From NCBI RefSeq assembly GCF_913063425.1, contig NZ_CAJXYK010000001.1:62001-126000 (forward strand): DNA of 64,000 nt. The letters run 5' to 3'. Position numbers and translations under genes: made by a program. The DNA is from an uncultured Thiohalocapsa sp. (lineage in GTDB: Bacteria > Pseudomonadota > Gammaproteobacteria > Chromatiales > Chromatiaceae). Below are positions 1 through 8,439 of the stretch, in pieces (within the stretch, counting starts at the first letter, position 1; every line of letters begins with the position of its first letter). A model generated the notes under the pieces. That model was not told the DNA's origin. It saw only the letters and a list, made by a program, of their open reading frames with translations, and did not search any database.

Positions 1-507
1 GTGTTCGACGCCTGCCGCCGGCGGCTCGCCGAGCTCGCCGAAGGCCAGAGCCGAACGGTCAGCCTGGTGGGCTGGAGCCTCGGCGGCCTCTACGCTCGGG
101 CATTGGCGCTGGCGGCGCCCGCCGAGGTCCGACAGGTGATTTGCGTCGGCACCCCCATCGGCGCAGAGCCGCGGCCGGTGGACCTCTGGCGCACCTACGA
201 GCGCCTCACCGGCGATACCATGGGCCTGCCCCCGGGGCTCGACGCCCTGCACGGCCCGCTGCCCGTCCCCGCCACCAGCATCTACAGCCGCACCGACGGT
301 ATCGTGCCCTGGCATCAGAGCCTGGAGCCCGCCGGCCCGCGCGCCGAGAGCATCGAGGTGGAGTCGAGCCACCTCGGCCTGGGTGTCCACCCGCTCACCC
401 TGTACGCAGTGGCGGACCGCCTCGCACAGCCCGCGCAGGTCTGGCGGCCCTTCCGCCCCGAGGGCATGCTCGGCTGGCTCTACCCCAAGCCCGCCGCCGC
501 CACCTGA
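1..507 (+). CDS. Alpha/beta hydrolase, 5'-truncated by window edge
   Basis: The C-terminal 168 residues of an alpha/beta-hydrolase-fold protein; the true start lies upstream of the window, so the GTG at position 1 is probably an internal codon. The nucleophile elbow GWSLGG puts the catalytic Ser at residue 26 of the visible part. An acid candidate is the Asp in SRTDG (residue 99), followed by a lid-proximal PWH, and the His of SSHLGLGVHP (residue 124) completes a plausible Ser-Asp-His triad in the usual order. The arrangement resembles the PGAP1/lipase-like esterases found as short bacterial proteins. The substrate is unknown. Dispersed repeat sequence follows directly after the stop. Confidence 0.75.
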   Translation: MFDACRRRLAELAEGQSRTVSLVGWSLGGLYARALALAAPAEVRQVICVGTPIGAEPRPVDLWRTYERLTGDTMGLPPGLDALHGPLPVPATSIYSRTDGIVPWHQSLEPAGPRAESIEVESSHLGLGVHPLTLYAVADRLAQPAQVWRPFRPEGMLGWLYPKPAAAT

Positions 508-520
508 CGCCCGCCAGCAA

Positions 521-604
521 AAAACGGGCACAGAAAACGGGGACGGTATACTGATTTCAAGTCGGTCCGATAACACGGGGACGATAACACGGGGACGGTA
601 ACCT
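521..604. repeat. Dispersed GGGGACGGTATACTG-type repeat, locus 1
   Basis: The intergenic stretch contains several degenerate copies of the motif ACGGGGACGGTATACTG, with shorter forms AACACGGGGACGATAAC and AACACGGGGACGGTAACC. The same family recurs at about 16.2, 23.2, 25.9-26.3, 32.3 and 32.9 kb in this window, always between genes and in both orientations. Confidence 0.75.
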
Positions 605-705
605 TAACCATGGGTCCGAGCTGCGTCTCGGGTCGCCCGCCACCGCTGTGCGCAGTGGCGGGCAACCGTGGCGATCCCGGCGCACCCACCGGCGCCGCCG
701 ACCCC

Positions 706-742
706 AGGCGCCATGCCCCAGGCCCCAGGCCCCAGGCCCCAG
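706..742. repeat. Short CCCCAGG tandem repeat
   Basis: A 7-bp CCCCAGG unit is repeated several times just upstream of the start of the phosphatase gene at 752. The open frame through it would add a Pro/Gln-rich leader, which is why the ATG at 752 after the repeat is preferred as the start. Confidence 0.6.
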
Positions 743-751
743 TCCTGCGAC

Positions 752-1300
752 ATGCGCACCAGCGACACCGATCCCATCCGCATCGATGCGGTCGCCCTGC
801 CGAGTGGAGGGCGCATCGGACTTACTTTCTGTCCGGGCAAGCGCGATCCCCATGGGAGCGGCGGCGGCTGGTGGCGGGACCTGGACACGGACCTGGATGC
901 GCTGCACGCCGCGGGCACCCGGGCCCTGGTCTGTCTGCTGGAGCCACATGAGCTGACGCTGCTCGCAGTGCCGGCGCTGCCGGATGCCGTGCGGTCCCGG
1001 GGCATGGCCTTCCTGCACCTGCCCATCCGCGATGTGGACGTGCCGGATGCACGCTTCGAGCGAGCCTGGCCGCAGTCGGCCGCCGCGCTCAAGGCGCGAC
1101 TGGTGCGGGGCGAGCTGGTGGTGGTGCACTGCCGTGGCGGGCTCGGGCGCAGCGGACTGGTGGCGGCGCGGCTGTTGACGGAGATGGGCGTCTCACCGCA
1201 GGCGGCCATTGCACGGGTGCGGGCGGTGCGCCCGGGTGCCATCGAGACCCACGCGCAAGCCGCCCATGTGCTTGACCGCGCCACCGGCGGTGGCCACTGA
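752..1300 (+). CDS. CDKN3-type dual-specificity protein phosphatase
   Basis: A 182-residue protein with the cysteine-phosphatase signature HCRGGLGRSG; the nucleophile is Cys127 and the phosphate-binding Arg is Arg133. The N-terminal part (TFCPGKRDPHGSGG, then WWRDLDTDLDALHAAG) is typical of the bacterial CDKN3/KAP-like phosphatase family, which is predicted to remove phosphate from Tyr or Ser/Thr. The general acid could be the Asp of the IRDVDVPD stretch. I chose the ATG at 752 because a longer frame (from 668) reads through a CCCCAGG repeat. No Shine-Dalgarno is obvious. The physiological substrate is unknown; the gene stands alone between repeat DNA and the convergent OmpA-like gene. Confidence 0.8.
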   Translation: MRTSDTDPIRIDAVALPSGGRIGLTFCPGKRDPHGSGGGWWRDLDTDLDALHAAGTRALVCLLEPHELTLLAVPALPDAVRSRGMAFLHLPIRDVDVPDARFERAWPQSAAALKARLVRGELVVVHCRGGLGRSGLVAARLLTEMGVSPQAAIARVRAVRPGAIETHAQAAHVLDRATGGGH

Positions 1301-1361
1301 GCCACGCGGTTTGCTGCCCGCCGAAGGGAACGATGCAGCGGCCGTGCAGTCCGTCGCAGCT

Positions 1362-2222
1362 TCAGCCGGTCGCCGCGCTCGGTGTCTTGAGCAGAATGTC
1401 CACACGGCGGTTGCGGCGGCGGCCATCGGCGCTTGCGTTCCCGGCGATGGGCTCGGCGGCGCCGACGCCTTCGCTGCGCAGCCGCTCGGGGGCGACTCCG
1501 AGCGCCACCAGCGCATCCTGCACGGCGGCCGCGCGCGCCTCTGACAGCGCGAGGTTCGCGTCCGCCGCACCGGTGGCGTCCGTGTGGCCGCGCAGGAGGA
1601 CGCGCTGCCGCGGATGCCGGTTGAGAAAGTCGGCGATCTCTGCGAGCGCCGGGGCCGCGGGCGCCGGCAGCTCGGCGGAGCCGGGGGCGAAGGCGAGCGC
1701 GGTGGCGTCCAGGCGAATCAGCACGCCCGCCGGCGTGAAGCGGGCGCCGAGGCGGGCATAGTCCGCCGTCAGGCTGCCGTAACGCTCGGCCATCGCCGCG
1801 GCCTGGGCGGCCGCAGTATCCGCGGTGCGTCGGGCGGCGGCGACCTGCTCGGCCAGCGTGTCGATGCGTGCGCTGGCCTCGGCGAAGGCTGCCGTGCGCT
1901 CGTTGAGGCTGTCCAGTCGCCCGCGGGCGTCCGCGAGTGTCGTCTCCAGGGCTTCGACCTTGCGCGCCAGGGCGGTGACCGCGGGGTTGGCAGTGCTGCC
2001 CGGCGCCGGGTCCTTCGGTGTCGCCGTCGCAGGCGTCGCGGCGCCGTGCTGCGTCGTTGCCGTCGGCTGCGCCGGCAGCGGCTGTGCTTCGCCGCGGGTC
2101 AGGGCATGGAGCAGCAAGGTACCGCCGGCGAAGAGCGCGGCGAGCGTGCCCAGGACCAGGGTGTTCCTCAGCGCCGCGCGGCGCTGGCTCGGGGCGGCGG
2201 CTGTCGGGCTCGGTTGCGTCAT
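1362..2222 (-). CDS. OmpA-family peptidoglycan-binding membrane protein
   Basis: A 286-residue protein. A single N-terminal transmembrane helix (about residues 20-45) anchors it in the inner membrane. A long Ala/Thr-rich coiled-coil segment (LARKVEALETTLADARGRLDSL and onward, about residues 85-150) follows. The C-terminal ~110 residues form an OmpA-like domain, seen from the RGHTD motif and the NLALSEARA and GAAEPIA blocks that contact peptidoglycan. The ATG at 2222 has AGGAG about ten bases upstream. It lies 65 bp downstream of the SLAC1/TDT transporter gene on the same strand and is probably cotranscribed. It may tie a membrane complex to the cell wall; no MotB-type plug is visible. Confidence 0.85.
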   Translation of the reverse strand: MTQPSPTAAAPSQRRAALRNTLVLGTLAALFAGGTLLLHALTRGEAQPLPAQPTATTQHGAATPATATPKDPAPGSTANPAVTALARKVEALETTLADARGRLDSLNERTAAFAEASARIDTLAEQVAAARRTADTAAAQAAAMAERYGSLTADYARLGARFTPAGVLIRLDATALAFAPGSAELPAPAAPALAEIADFLNRHPRQRVLLRGHTDATGAADANLALSEARAAAVQDALVALGVAPERLRSEGVGAAEPIAGNASADGRRRNRRVDILLKTPSAATG

Positions 2223-2287
2223 GATCTGGTGTCTCCTCAGCTGATGGGCGGATGGGTGCGGCAGACCCGGGAACGGGTTGCGCCGGC

Positions 2288-3301
2288 TCACTCCGGCAGA
2301 CAGATGCCGCGCTCACGCACCGCACGGGCCGTCTGCACCAGCAGCAGCACCACGATGCCGGACAGCATGGTCAGCAGGCCAAAGCCCAGGTACAGGAAGC
2401 CCGGGAGCCCCGTCTGCTCCGCCATCAGCATGCTGGCGATGGCAATGGCCGCCAGCGGAAAGGAGTACGCCCACCAGGACAGGTAGAAGCGGATGCGCAG
2501 GAAGCGCGTCGCCTGCGTCGCCAGCAGCACGGTGAAGAAGAGCGCGGAGAAGTACAGGATCCGGGCGAAGACATCGACGCCGCCCGTGAGGCTCACATAG
2601 GCGATGAAGCCCACCGCCGGGGGTGCCACCAGGATGAACAGCGTCGGCACCAACCGCTCCGGCAGCGGCTGGTGGAAGAGCACGCGGTAGAAAACGATGG
2701 TCAGCAGCACCGGCCACAGCAGGATGCCGATGCTGAAGAAGAACCAGGACACCAGCTCATAACCCAAGGGTACGCCCGCCACCGGCACCAGCACATTGCC
2801 CACCGCCGGAATGAACCAGGCGGGGTTCATGTGCTGCACCTTGAAGTGCTCGTGGTGCATCCAGGCATTGACCACGAACAGCGTGAAGCCGAGCTGAAGC
2901 GCCGTGCCCGCGAGCCACAGCCAGCGGCTCGCATCCGGCGCCGTGTGCAGATAGACGATGGCCAGCAGCAGCAGGCTGATGGCCATGGTGGGCATGAAGT
3001 TGATGCGCACCGGGTGGCGAAGTTCCGCCTGTACGGCCCCCGGATGCAGCGCCAGCTTGGCGGCGTAGAGCAAGGCGAGCCCGGCGAAGAGGAGTGTCAC
3101 CGCGCCGATGAGCCAGGGCACGAACGGGAACGGCTGGCCGAGCACGGCCTGTGCCTTCTCCCAGCCGATGGTGAGGCCCGCCAGGCCCATGACCATGGCG
3201 AAGAAGGCGGCGGGGAAGTGCTCCAGCCGGCTGCCCGGCAGATCGAGCGTGGGTGGTGCGGCACCTGCGTGCTGTGTCGCGGGCGTGTGTTCTGTGGACA
3301 T
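2288..3301 (-). CDS. SLAC1/TDT (TehA-like) transporter
   Basis: A 337-residue integral membrane protein with about ten hydrophobic helices, matching the length of the C4-dicarboxylate/tellurite-resistance/SLAC1 anion channel family. The opening LEHFPAAFFAMVMGLAGLTIGWEKA is typical of the first pore helix of this family. Family members move small anions such as sulfite, chloride, nitrate or tellurite-related species; which one applies here cannot be told. The ATG at 3301 is preceded by GGAGG seven bases upstream, which fixes the start 71 codons inside the maximal frame. The OmpA-like gene follows. An ATTAG-N6-CTAAT palindrome lies about 220 bp upstream at 3525-3540. Confidence 0.88.
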   Translation of the reverse strand: MSTEHTPATQHAGAAPPTLDLPGSRLEHFPAAFFAMVMGLAGLTIGWEKAQAVLGQPFPFVPWLIGAVTLLFAGLALLYAAKLALHPGAVQAELRHPVRINFMPTMAISLLLLAIVYLHTAPDASRWLWLAGTALQLGFTLFVVNAWMHHEHFKVQHMNPAWFIPAVGNVLVPVAGVPLGYELVSWFFFSIGILLWPVLLTIVFYRVLFHQPLPERLVPTLFILVAPPAVGFIAYVSLTGGVDVFARILYFSALFFTVLLATQATRFLRIRFYLSWWAYSFPLAAIAIASMLMAEQTGLPGFLYLGFGLLTMLSGIVVLLLVQTARAVRERGICLPE

Positions 3302-3524
3302 ACTGCCTCCGGAATTCGGGTCTGCGGCGGGCCGTCGGCGTGGTTGTCCGGCGGCTTCCGCGCTGCGATTGCGAAACAGTCTAGGGAGCTGCGCGCAGGG
3401 GCCGCATTGACAAATCTCGGAGCGCGGCAGTGGGTTTATGGCCAGATTGCAGACAGGCGGTTTGTGCGCGTTGGGGGATGGCCACGCCGTGCACAGGGGA
3501 TTGCCGATGCGCAATTCCTTGAGG

Positions 3525-3540
3525 ATTAGAAAACGCTAAT
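3525..3540. promoter_or_regulatory. Palindromic operator candidate ATTAG-N6-CTAAT (site 1)
   Basis: ATTAGAAAACGCTAAT sits between the divergent TDT-transporter and DUF2333 genes. It has the same arms and 6-bp spacer as the site at 9391-9406 over the RND promoter. On the minus strand TTGTTG-N18-TCTAAT could be a promoter overlapped by the palindrome. Confidence 0.5.
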
Positions 3541-3607
3541 GTGCTTGCCAACAAGGCGCCGCCCGCCCGACCGGGTGCGGCAGGCCGACGGACCTGGAGG
3601 CAAGACC

Positions 3608-4666
3608 ATGAACGATCTCTCGACACGCCCGTTTGAGGCAGCGGCGGATGCGGTGTATGCCCGCCCGCCGCGCCGGCGCGCTTGGCTGCGCTGGACTGTG
3701 GCCGGCGTTGCGGCCGCACTCATGCTGTATCTGGCGCTGATGCTGTACTGGGGGCGGCAGCCCCCAGTCTTCGATGTGAGCGAGCAGGCACAGGCTGCAC
3801 TCGCGGAGACCGGCGGCGGCGAGTTGCTGCCCGGGGTGGTGACGACAGCCGCCGTGCTCGGCATCGGCGACACGCTGCTCGGCAAGCCCGGTGGCTTCCT
3901 GCACAACGACCGGCTGCCGCCGGGCGCCATCATGGACAACATGCCGAGCTGGGAGTGCGGCGTGGTGATGGCCCTGCGGGACGCCGTGCAGGCCCTGCGC
4001 GACGACTTCACCCGCGCGCAGACGCAGTCCATCGAGAATCTGGACCTGAAGCGCGCAGACATGCAGCTCGCCATGGACCCGAAGTCCTGGGTGCTGCCGG
4101 CGGCGGAAGATGCCTACCGCGAGAGCATGGACGCGCTGCGTGCGTACTTGGCAAACCTGTCAGCGGGCCGCGCGCGCTTCTATCCGCGAGCGGACAACCT
4201 GGCCGATTACCTGGGGCTGGTGGAGAAGCGCCTCGGCAACTTCGGCGTGCGCCTGGGCGCTGCCGCGGGTGCGACCCTGGACCCTGAGCCCGTTGTGCCG
4301 CAGCCTGCCGCCGGCGGGCTAGCCACCGCCGGGATGCCCCTGGACCCGGGGGCGGCTGGCGTCTACGACCCCGCCCGGGTGGATGACGTCTTCTTCTGCG
4401 CCCGCGGCTACAGCTGGGCCTTCCTGCACCTGATGCACGGCATCGCCGTGGACTTCGCACCCGTGCTGGCGGACAAGAACGCGGGCGTGCAGGTGCAGCG
4501 GATCATCCATGACCTCAAGGGCGCCATCAAGCCCATGCGCAGCCCCGTGGTGCTGAACGGCGGTGGCTTCGGACTGCTCGCCAACCATTCCATGGTGGCG
4601 GCGTCCTATGTGGCGCGGGTCAATGCCGCGGTCATCGATCTGCGGTTGTTGATGGAGCAGGGGTGA
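3608..4666 (+). CDS. DUF2333 family protein
   Basis: A 352-residue protein with one N-terminal transmembrane helix (about residues 22-45, after basic PRRRAWLRW) and a large periplasmic region. Sequence blocks such as GGFLHNDRLPPGAIMDNMPSWE and GVVMALRDAVQALRDDFTRAQ are characteristic of DUF2333, a gammaproteobacterial family of unknown function whose members are commonly about 320-350 residues. The C-terminal LNGGGFGLLANHSMVAASYVARVNAA is also typical. The start at 3608 has GGAGG eight bases upstream. It is transcribed divergently from the TDT transporter and converges on the aldolase gene. Confidence 0.85.
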   Translation: MNDLSTRPFEAAADAVYARPPRRRAWLRWTVAGVAAALMLYLALMLYWGRQPPVFDVSEQAQAALAETGGGELLPGVVTTAAVLGIGDTLLGKPGGFLHNDRLPPGAIMDNMPSWECGVVMALRDAVQALRDDFTRAQTQSIENLDLKRADMQLAMDPKSWVLPAAEDAYRESMDALRAYLANLSAGRARFYPRADNLADYLGLVEKRLGNFGVRLGAAAGATLDPEPVVPQPAAGGLATAGMPLDPGAAGVYDPARVDDVFFCARGYSWAFLHLMHGIAVDFAPVLADKNAGVQVQRIIHDLKGAIKPMRSPVVLNGGGFGLLANHSMVAASYVARVNAAVIDLRLLMEQG

Positions 4667-4673
4667 TCCGGGC

Positions 4674-5672
4674 TCAGATCTCCGACACCACCTTGTCGTA
4701 GAAGGCAACGAAGTCGTCCCGCTGCGCGCCCTCACGCCACTCAATGGCGGCGCGCGGGTGCTGGTTCAGCTGGCCTGTGATGTTGTAGGGCAGCAGCGGG
4801 CCCCATTCGATCTCCTGCCGCAGCGGCACCAGGTGGCTCTGGATGACCTCGATGACCGGACGCAGGTCGAACTTGGGGTTGCGCAGGAAGCCGAGCAGCA
4901 GCTCCGTGTGGCAGTTACCGGCGCCGCGGCCGAAGCCGAGCATGGTGGCATCCACCCGGTTGCAGCCGAGGATGATGGCCTCGATGGTGTTGGCGAAGGC
5001 CAGCTGCATGTTGTTGTGGGCGTGGATGCCCACGTCCTTGCCGGTGCCCTCCAGTGCCCCGGCGTAGCGGCGATAGAGCCGGTCCACCTGCTCGCGATAC
5101 AGGTGACCGAAGCTGTCGACGATGACCATGGTGCTGGCCGGACTCTCGGCGACGGCCGCCAGCACGGTGTCGATCTCGTCGTCCGTGATGTTGGAGACGG
5201 CCATCAGGTTGGCCGTGGTCTCGTAGCCCAGCTCCGCCGCGTGGCGGATCATCGCGATGGCCTCCGACAGCTGGTGGGCGTAGAAGGCGACGCGGATCAT
5301 GCTCAGCGGGCTGTCGGCGGCGGGCACGATGTCCGTCTGCCAGTCGGACTTGCCCGCATCGGCCATGGCGGCGAGCCTGAGCCCGGTGCGCTCGGCGTCG
5401 TGATCCCCCACCACCCGTTGCAGGTCCGCCTCGTCGCAGTGGCGCCAGGGGCCGAACTTCTCGACGGGGAAGGTCTGCTTCGAGTTCTTGTAGCCGATCT
5501 CCATGTAATCGATACCGGCCGCCACACAGGCGTCATAGACGGCGCGGACGAAGTCGTCGCTGAACCGGTGACCGTTCACCAGCCCGCCGTCGCGCACGGT
5601 GCAGTCGAGCACCTTCAGCTCCGGTCGGTAGGTGATCCAGGGGGCTTTGTCGTCAGCCTTCGTCTCCGCCAT
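4674..5672 (-). CDS. HMGL-type aldolase (4-hydroxy-2-oxovalerate aldolase-like)
   Basis: A 332-residue TIM-barrel protein of the HMG-CoA lyase/DRE-type metalloaldolase superfamily. The DRE-like motif appears as LDCTVRDGG (catalytic Arg and Asp), and the divalent-metal motif HxH as GIHAHNNMQLA, followed by NRVDATMLGFGRGAGNC, typical of the barrel's end. These enzymes cleave or form C-C bonds of 2-oxo acids using Mn or Mg. The closest named relatives I recall are 4-hydroxy-2-oxovalerate aldolases and uncharacterised 'aldolase catalytic domain' proteins; no aldehyde dehydrogenase partner is adjacent, so a meta-cleavage role is not supported. The ATG at 5672 has GGAGAG about nine bases upstream. 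Confidence 0.82.
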   Translation of the reverse strand: MAETKADDKAPWITYRPELKVLDCTVRDGGLVNGHRFSDDFVRAVYDACVAAGIDYMEIGYKNSKQTFPVEKFGPWRHCDEADLQRVVGDHDAERTGLRLAAMADAGKSDWQTDIVPAADSPLSMIRVAFYAHQLSEAIAMIRHAAELGYETTANLMAVSNITDDEIDTVLAAVAESPASTMVIVDSFGHLYREQVDRLYRRYAGALEGTGKDVGIHAHNNMQLAFANTIEAIILGCNRVDATMLGFGRGAGNCHTELLLGFLRNPKFDLRPVIEVIQSHLVPLRQEIEWGPLLPYNITGQLNQHPRAAIEWREGAQRDDFVAFYDKVVSEI

Positions 5673-6026
5673 CTTGCCGCTCTCCGCAGTGTGAAACCCC
5701 GACATTGTGGGTCGCAACGGCGGCCCCGGCATTGGCATCGGTCAGCTTGTGTGGTGATGCTGCGAGTTCTGTGGTGATGCTGAGAGCGCACGCGAGGCCC
5801 TAGGTGTCAACCTCAAGGCCGACAGTCGCCTTCGCTCTGCGGATATCCGGATCGGTCAGGTCGGCAATACGCCGGCATCATCAGGGCTGGACGAGGCCGA
5901 GCCGCTGCACGCGCCGCCACTGACGCGCCGTCGGCCAAGCCGGCACCCCGAACCGGCCGCAGATATGATGCCGGACTTGCTCCGGGTCGGCTTCACCGGC
6001 CGCGGTTGCAATGCGGCACGGCGCGG
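5673..6026. other. Intergenic region with a 13-bp direct repeat
   Basis: About 350 bp without a convincing gene. It contains a direct repeat TGTGGTGATGCTG at 5750-5762 and 5770-5782 in the leader of the aldolase gene. The remainder (about 5800-5980) reads on the minus strand like a short degraded coding fragment, but I cannot identify it. Confidence 0.4.
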
Positions 6027-7265
6027 TCAGTCATCCCGCCCCATCTGCTCCTTCAGCAAGTCGCCGAAGGTGCCCATGCGGTCGTCGGGCTCGGGGGCTT
6101 CGTCGCGGCGTCCGCGGCGCCCGCCGCCCTTGCCGCGGCGCTCCTGGCCGTAGTCGTCCTGGGCCTCCGGAGCGCCGGTGTCTTCGGCGAGCGACAGGCC
6201 GATGCGCTTGCGGTCCGGCTCCACCTTGAGCACGGTGGCGGTGACCTGCTGGCCGGTGCTCAGCACCTCGTCCGGGTGGTTCAGGCGGCGGCCGGCGCCG
6301 AGCTCGGAGATGTGGATCATGCCCTCCAGTCCCGGCTCCAGCTCCACGAAGGCGCCGAAGGGCTGGGTGCGGGTGATGCGGCCGTCCACCCGGCTGCCCG
6401 GGGCGTAGCGGGCGGCGACGTCGGACCAGGGGTCCTTGGCCAGGGCGCGGATGGACAGCGCGATCTTCTGCGGGCGCTTGGGGTTGCCGGTTTCTTCGAT
6501 GCGCAGCACCTGGACTTCCACCTCCTGGCCCAGGGTCAGCAGGTCTTCGGGATGGCGGATGCGGGTCAGCGACATCTCGCTGATGTGCACCATGCCCTCG
6601 ACGCCGCCCAGGTCCACGAAGGCGCCGAAGTCCTTGAGACCGACAACTTTGCCGTTCAGCACGGCGCCCTCCTGGAGCTGCTCCTTCAGCGCCTCGGCCT
6701 GGGCGGCGCGCTCGGCTTCCAGCAGCGCGCGGCGGGAGACCACCAGGTTCAGGCGCTTGCCCGCCTCAAGCTTGGTGATGCGGAAGGCGTGGTGCTGTCC
6801 CACCATGGAAGACAGGTCCTCGACGAAGCGGATGTCCGCCTGGGAAGCGGGGCAGAAGGCCCGGTGCCCGGCGATACGCACCTCGAGCCCGCCCTTGGTG
6901 GTGCCGGTGATGCTGCCCTCCACCGGCAGACCCTGCTGATAGGCGGCCTCCAGCTCCTCGGCGCCGTGCAGGTGCTTGCCGTGCTTGCCGCCGAGGGTGA
7001 TGGCGCCGGTCTCGGCATCGACGCCGGCGACCACGGCCTCCAGCTCCTCGCCGACCGCGACCCTGAGGTTGCCGTCTTTGTCCTTGAGGTTGGCGATGTC
7101 CATGGTGCCCTCGGCCTTGCCGCCGAGGTCCACGAACACCTGTTCGTCGTTGATGGCGACCACCCGGCCCTTCACCCGGTCGCCGGGCTTGGGCCGCTCG
7201 GCGACGGCCTGCTCTGTTTTTTCAAGCTCCCGTAACAGGGCCTCGAACTCACCTTCATCTGTCAT
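6027..7265 (-). CDS. Four-S1-domain RNA-binding protein (RpsA-like)
   Basis: A 412-residue cytoplasmic protein built of four S1 OB-fold repeats beginning at about residues 26 (PGDRVKGRVVAINDEQVFVDLGG), 112 (GLPVEGSITGTTKGGLEVRI), 200 (EGAVLNGKVVGLKDFGAFVDLGG) and 288 (PGSRVDGRITRTQPFGAFVEL), ending in a charged Gly/Arg/Glu tail. The repeats carry the FGAFVDL and GMVHISE motifs of RNA-binding S1 domains. It is shorter than the six-repeat ribosomal protein S1 (about 555 residues), so it is probably an S1 paralogue that binds RNA or ribosomes rather than RpsA itself. The ATG at 7265 lacks a clear Shine-Dalgarno. A His-rich hypothetical gene lies 71 bp upstream on the same strand. Confidence 0.88.
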   Translation of the reverse strand: MTDEGEFEALLRELEKTEQAVAERPKPGDRVKGRVVAINDEQVFVDLGGKAEGTMDIANLKDKDGNLRVAVGEELEAVVAGVDAETGAITLGGKHGKHLHGAEELEAAYQQGLPVEGSITGTTKGGLEVRIAGHRAFCPASQADIRFVEDLSSMVGQHHAFRITKLEAGKRLNLVVSRRALLEAERAAQAEALKEQLQEGAVLNGKVVGLKDFGAFVDLGGVEGMVHISEMSLTRIRHPEDLLTLGQEVEVQVLRIEETGNPKRPQKIALSIRALAKDPWSDVAARYAPGSRVDGRITRTQPFGAFVELEPGLEGMIHISELGAGRRLNHPDEVLSTGQQVTATVLKVEPDRKRIGLSLAEDTGAPEAQDDYGQERRGKGGGRRGRRDEAPEPDDRMGTFGDLLKEQMGRDD

Positions 7266-7336
7266 GCTGGTCTTGGCCTGTCTCGGGGGCCGGGCTTGAG
7301 TCTCGTCCGCGCGCCGGTGTCTGTCGGGCAGTGGCG

Positions 7337-7744
7337 CTAGTGGCTGTGGTGATGCCCGTGGCCGCAGGGCACAGGCTGTGGCAGACCGCCGCGCTCGGTC
7401 AGCTCGTCGCGGTAGTCGATGAAATCTTGCAGGTGGGCGATGAGGCGCTCGGCGAGGGCCGCGTCGTCGCTGTGCTCGTGTGCATCGGCGTTGGTGCCGT
7501 CGGCATGGCTGCCGGTGGTCCGGGCAATGGCGAGGTCCGGGGCTACCATTTCCAGCACCACGTAGGCCAGCAGTCCCTCGGCGATGAGCTGGCTCGCCCG
7601 GGCGCGCCAGTCCGGCTGGGCGGTGTCCAGGGCGTTGCGCTCGGCGGGGTCGAGCCGATCAGTCTGCTCGGCCACCCAGGCGGCGACGAGGCGGCGCTGC
7701 TCCGGACCCGACTCGGGCGGAGCGCTGGCGTGGGGCGTGGACAT
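7337..7744 (-). CDS. Hypothetical protein with His-rich tail
   Basis: A 135-residue soluble protein I do not recognise. The central part is acidic and helical (EQRRLVAAWVAEQTDRLDPAE, LAERLIAHLQDFIDYRDEL). The region around HADGTNADAHEHSDD and the extreme C-terminus GHGHHHSH are rich in His and Asp, which suggests metal binding. No signal peptide or membrane segment is seen. The start at 7744 (MSTPHASAPP) is preferred over a longer frame to 7792. It lies directly upstream of the S1-domain gene on the same strand and may share its transcript. Confidence 0.6.
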   Translation of the reverse strand: MSTPHASAPPESGPEQRRLVAAWVAEQTDRLDPAERNALDTAQPDWRARASQLIAEGLLAYVVLEMVAPDLAIARTTGSHADGTNADAHEHSDDAALAERLIAHLQDFIDYRDELTERGGLPQPVPCGHGHHHSH

Positions 7745-7965
7745 CGGGGCTTGCGCGAAGTGGCGAGGGGCCTGGCGCTGCTGCATCGGCACGGCGGTGA
7801 TTGCCCGCGGATTCTAACCATCCCGGGCGGTGCGGGCCAGCGTTTCCGTGTGACGCTTTGACCCGTGTCCGATGATCGGTAGAAACCTGGGAGATGTATC
7901 AGGGAAAGACCTTGTTTCGGCTCGCGGGTGCCGTCCGTCTGCCGGCTGCGTGGCGCCCGGCCGCC

Positions 7966-8439
7966 TCAGCGCAGGGATGCGGCGAGGCGCAGCATGCCCT
8001 TGAGGTCGATCTCGCCGACATGCCGATAACCCACCCGCAGCGCCGGCAGCACGGCGACGGTGCCCTCCAGCCGGTAGCGCCAGGGCTGCGGCGTCAGTGC
8101 GAGCTTGGGCAGGGTGCGGGCCAGGTGGCCCGCGTCGCCGGTGACCATGACCTCCATATCCGCCTCGCCCCGGGCCGGCACGCGCCGGCGCAGGTCCGCG
8201 TCGCCACTGGCGATGGGCCGCTCCTCCAGCCACAGCTGGTAGGTCATGCTGAGCACCGGCAGCGGGACGGGGTTCGGGTTCTGCACCTTCAGGCCCACCC
8301 GCAGGCGCTGCTCGCCGGCGCGGAGCTGATCCGGGCGCACCGAGGTAAGCTTCACGTCCGGGGGTTGCAGGCGGCGGATCAGCATGACCAATCCCGCTGC
8401 CAGCAGCAGGACGACGGCGATGACGAGCCAGGTCAGCAT
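7966..8439 (-). CDS. LEA14-like (LEA type 2) lipid-face membrane protein
   Basis: A 157-residue protein with an N-terminal membrane anchor (MLTWLVIAVVLLLAAGLVML) and a single LEA type 2/WHy-like beta-sandwich, recognised from PPDVKLTSVRPDQL, the VGLKVQNPNPVPLPV core and the strand pattern that follows. The family fold is seen in stress-linked and membrane-periphery proteins; no enzymatic role is known. The start overlaps the end of the ATPase-remnant frame by seven bases. Confidence 0.75.
   Translation of the reverse strand: MLTWLVIAVVLLLAAGLVMLIRRLQPPDVKLTSVRPDQLRAGEQRLRVGLKVQNPNPVPLPVLSMTYQLWLEERPIASGDADLRRRVPARGEADMEVMVTGDAGHLARTLPKLALTPQPWRYRLEGTVAVLPALRVGYRHVGEIDLKGMLRLAASLR

Noticed and set aside
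5800-5980. Degraded coding fragment on the minus strand
   Set aside because: A translated stretch with a helix-turn-helix-like look is visible, but it is too short to assign and has no start.
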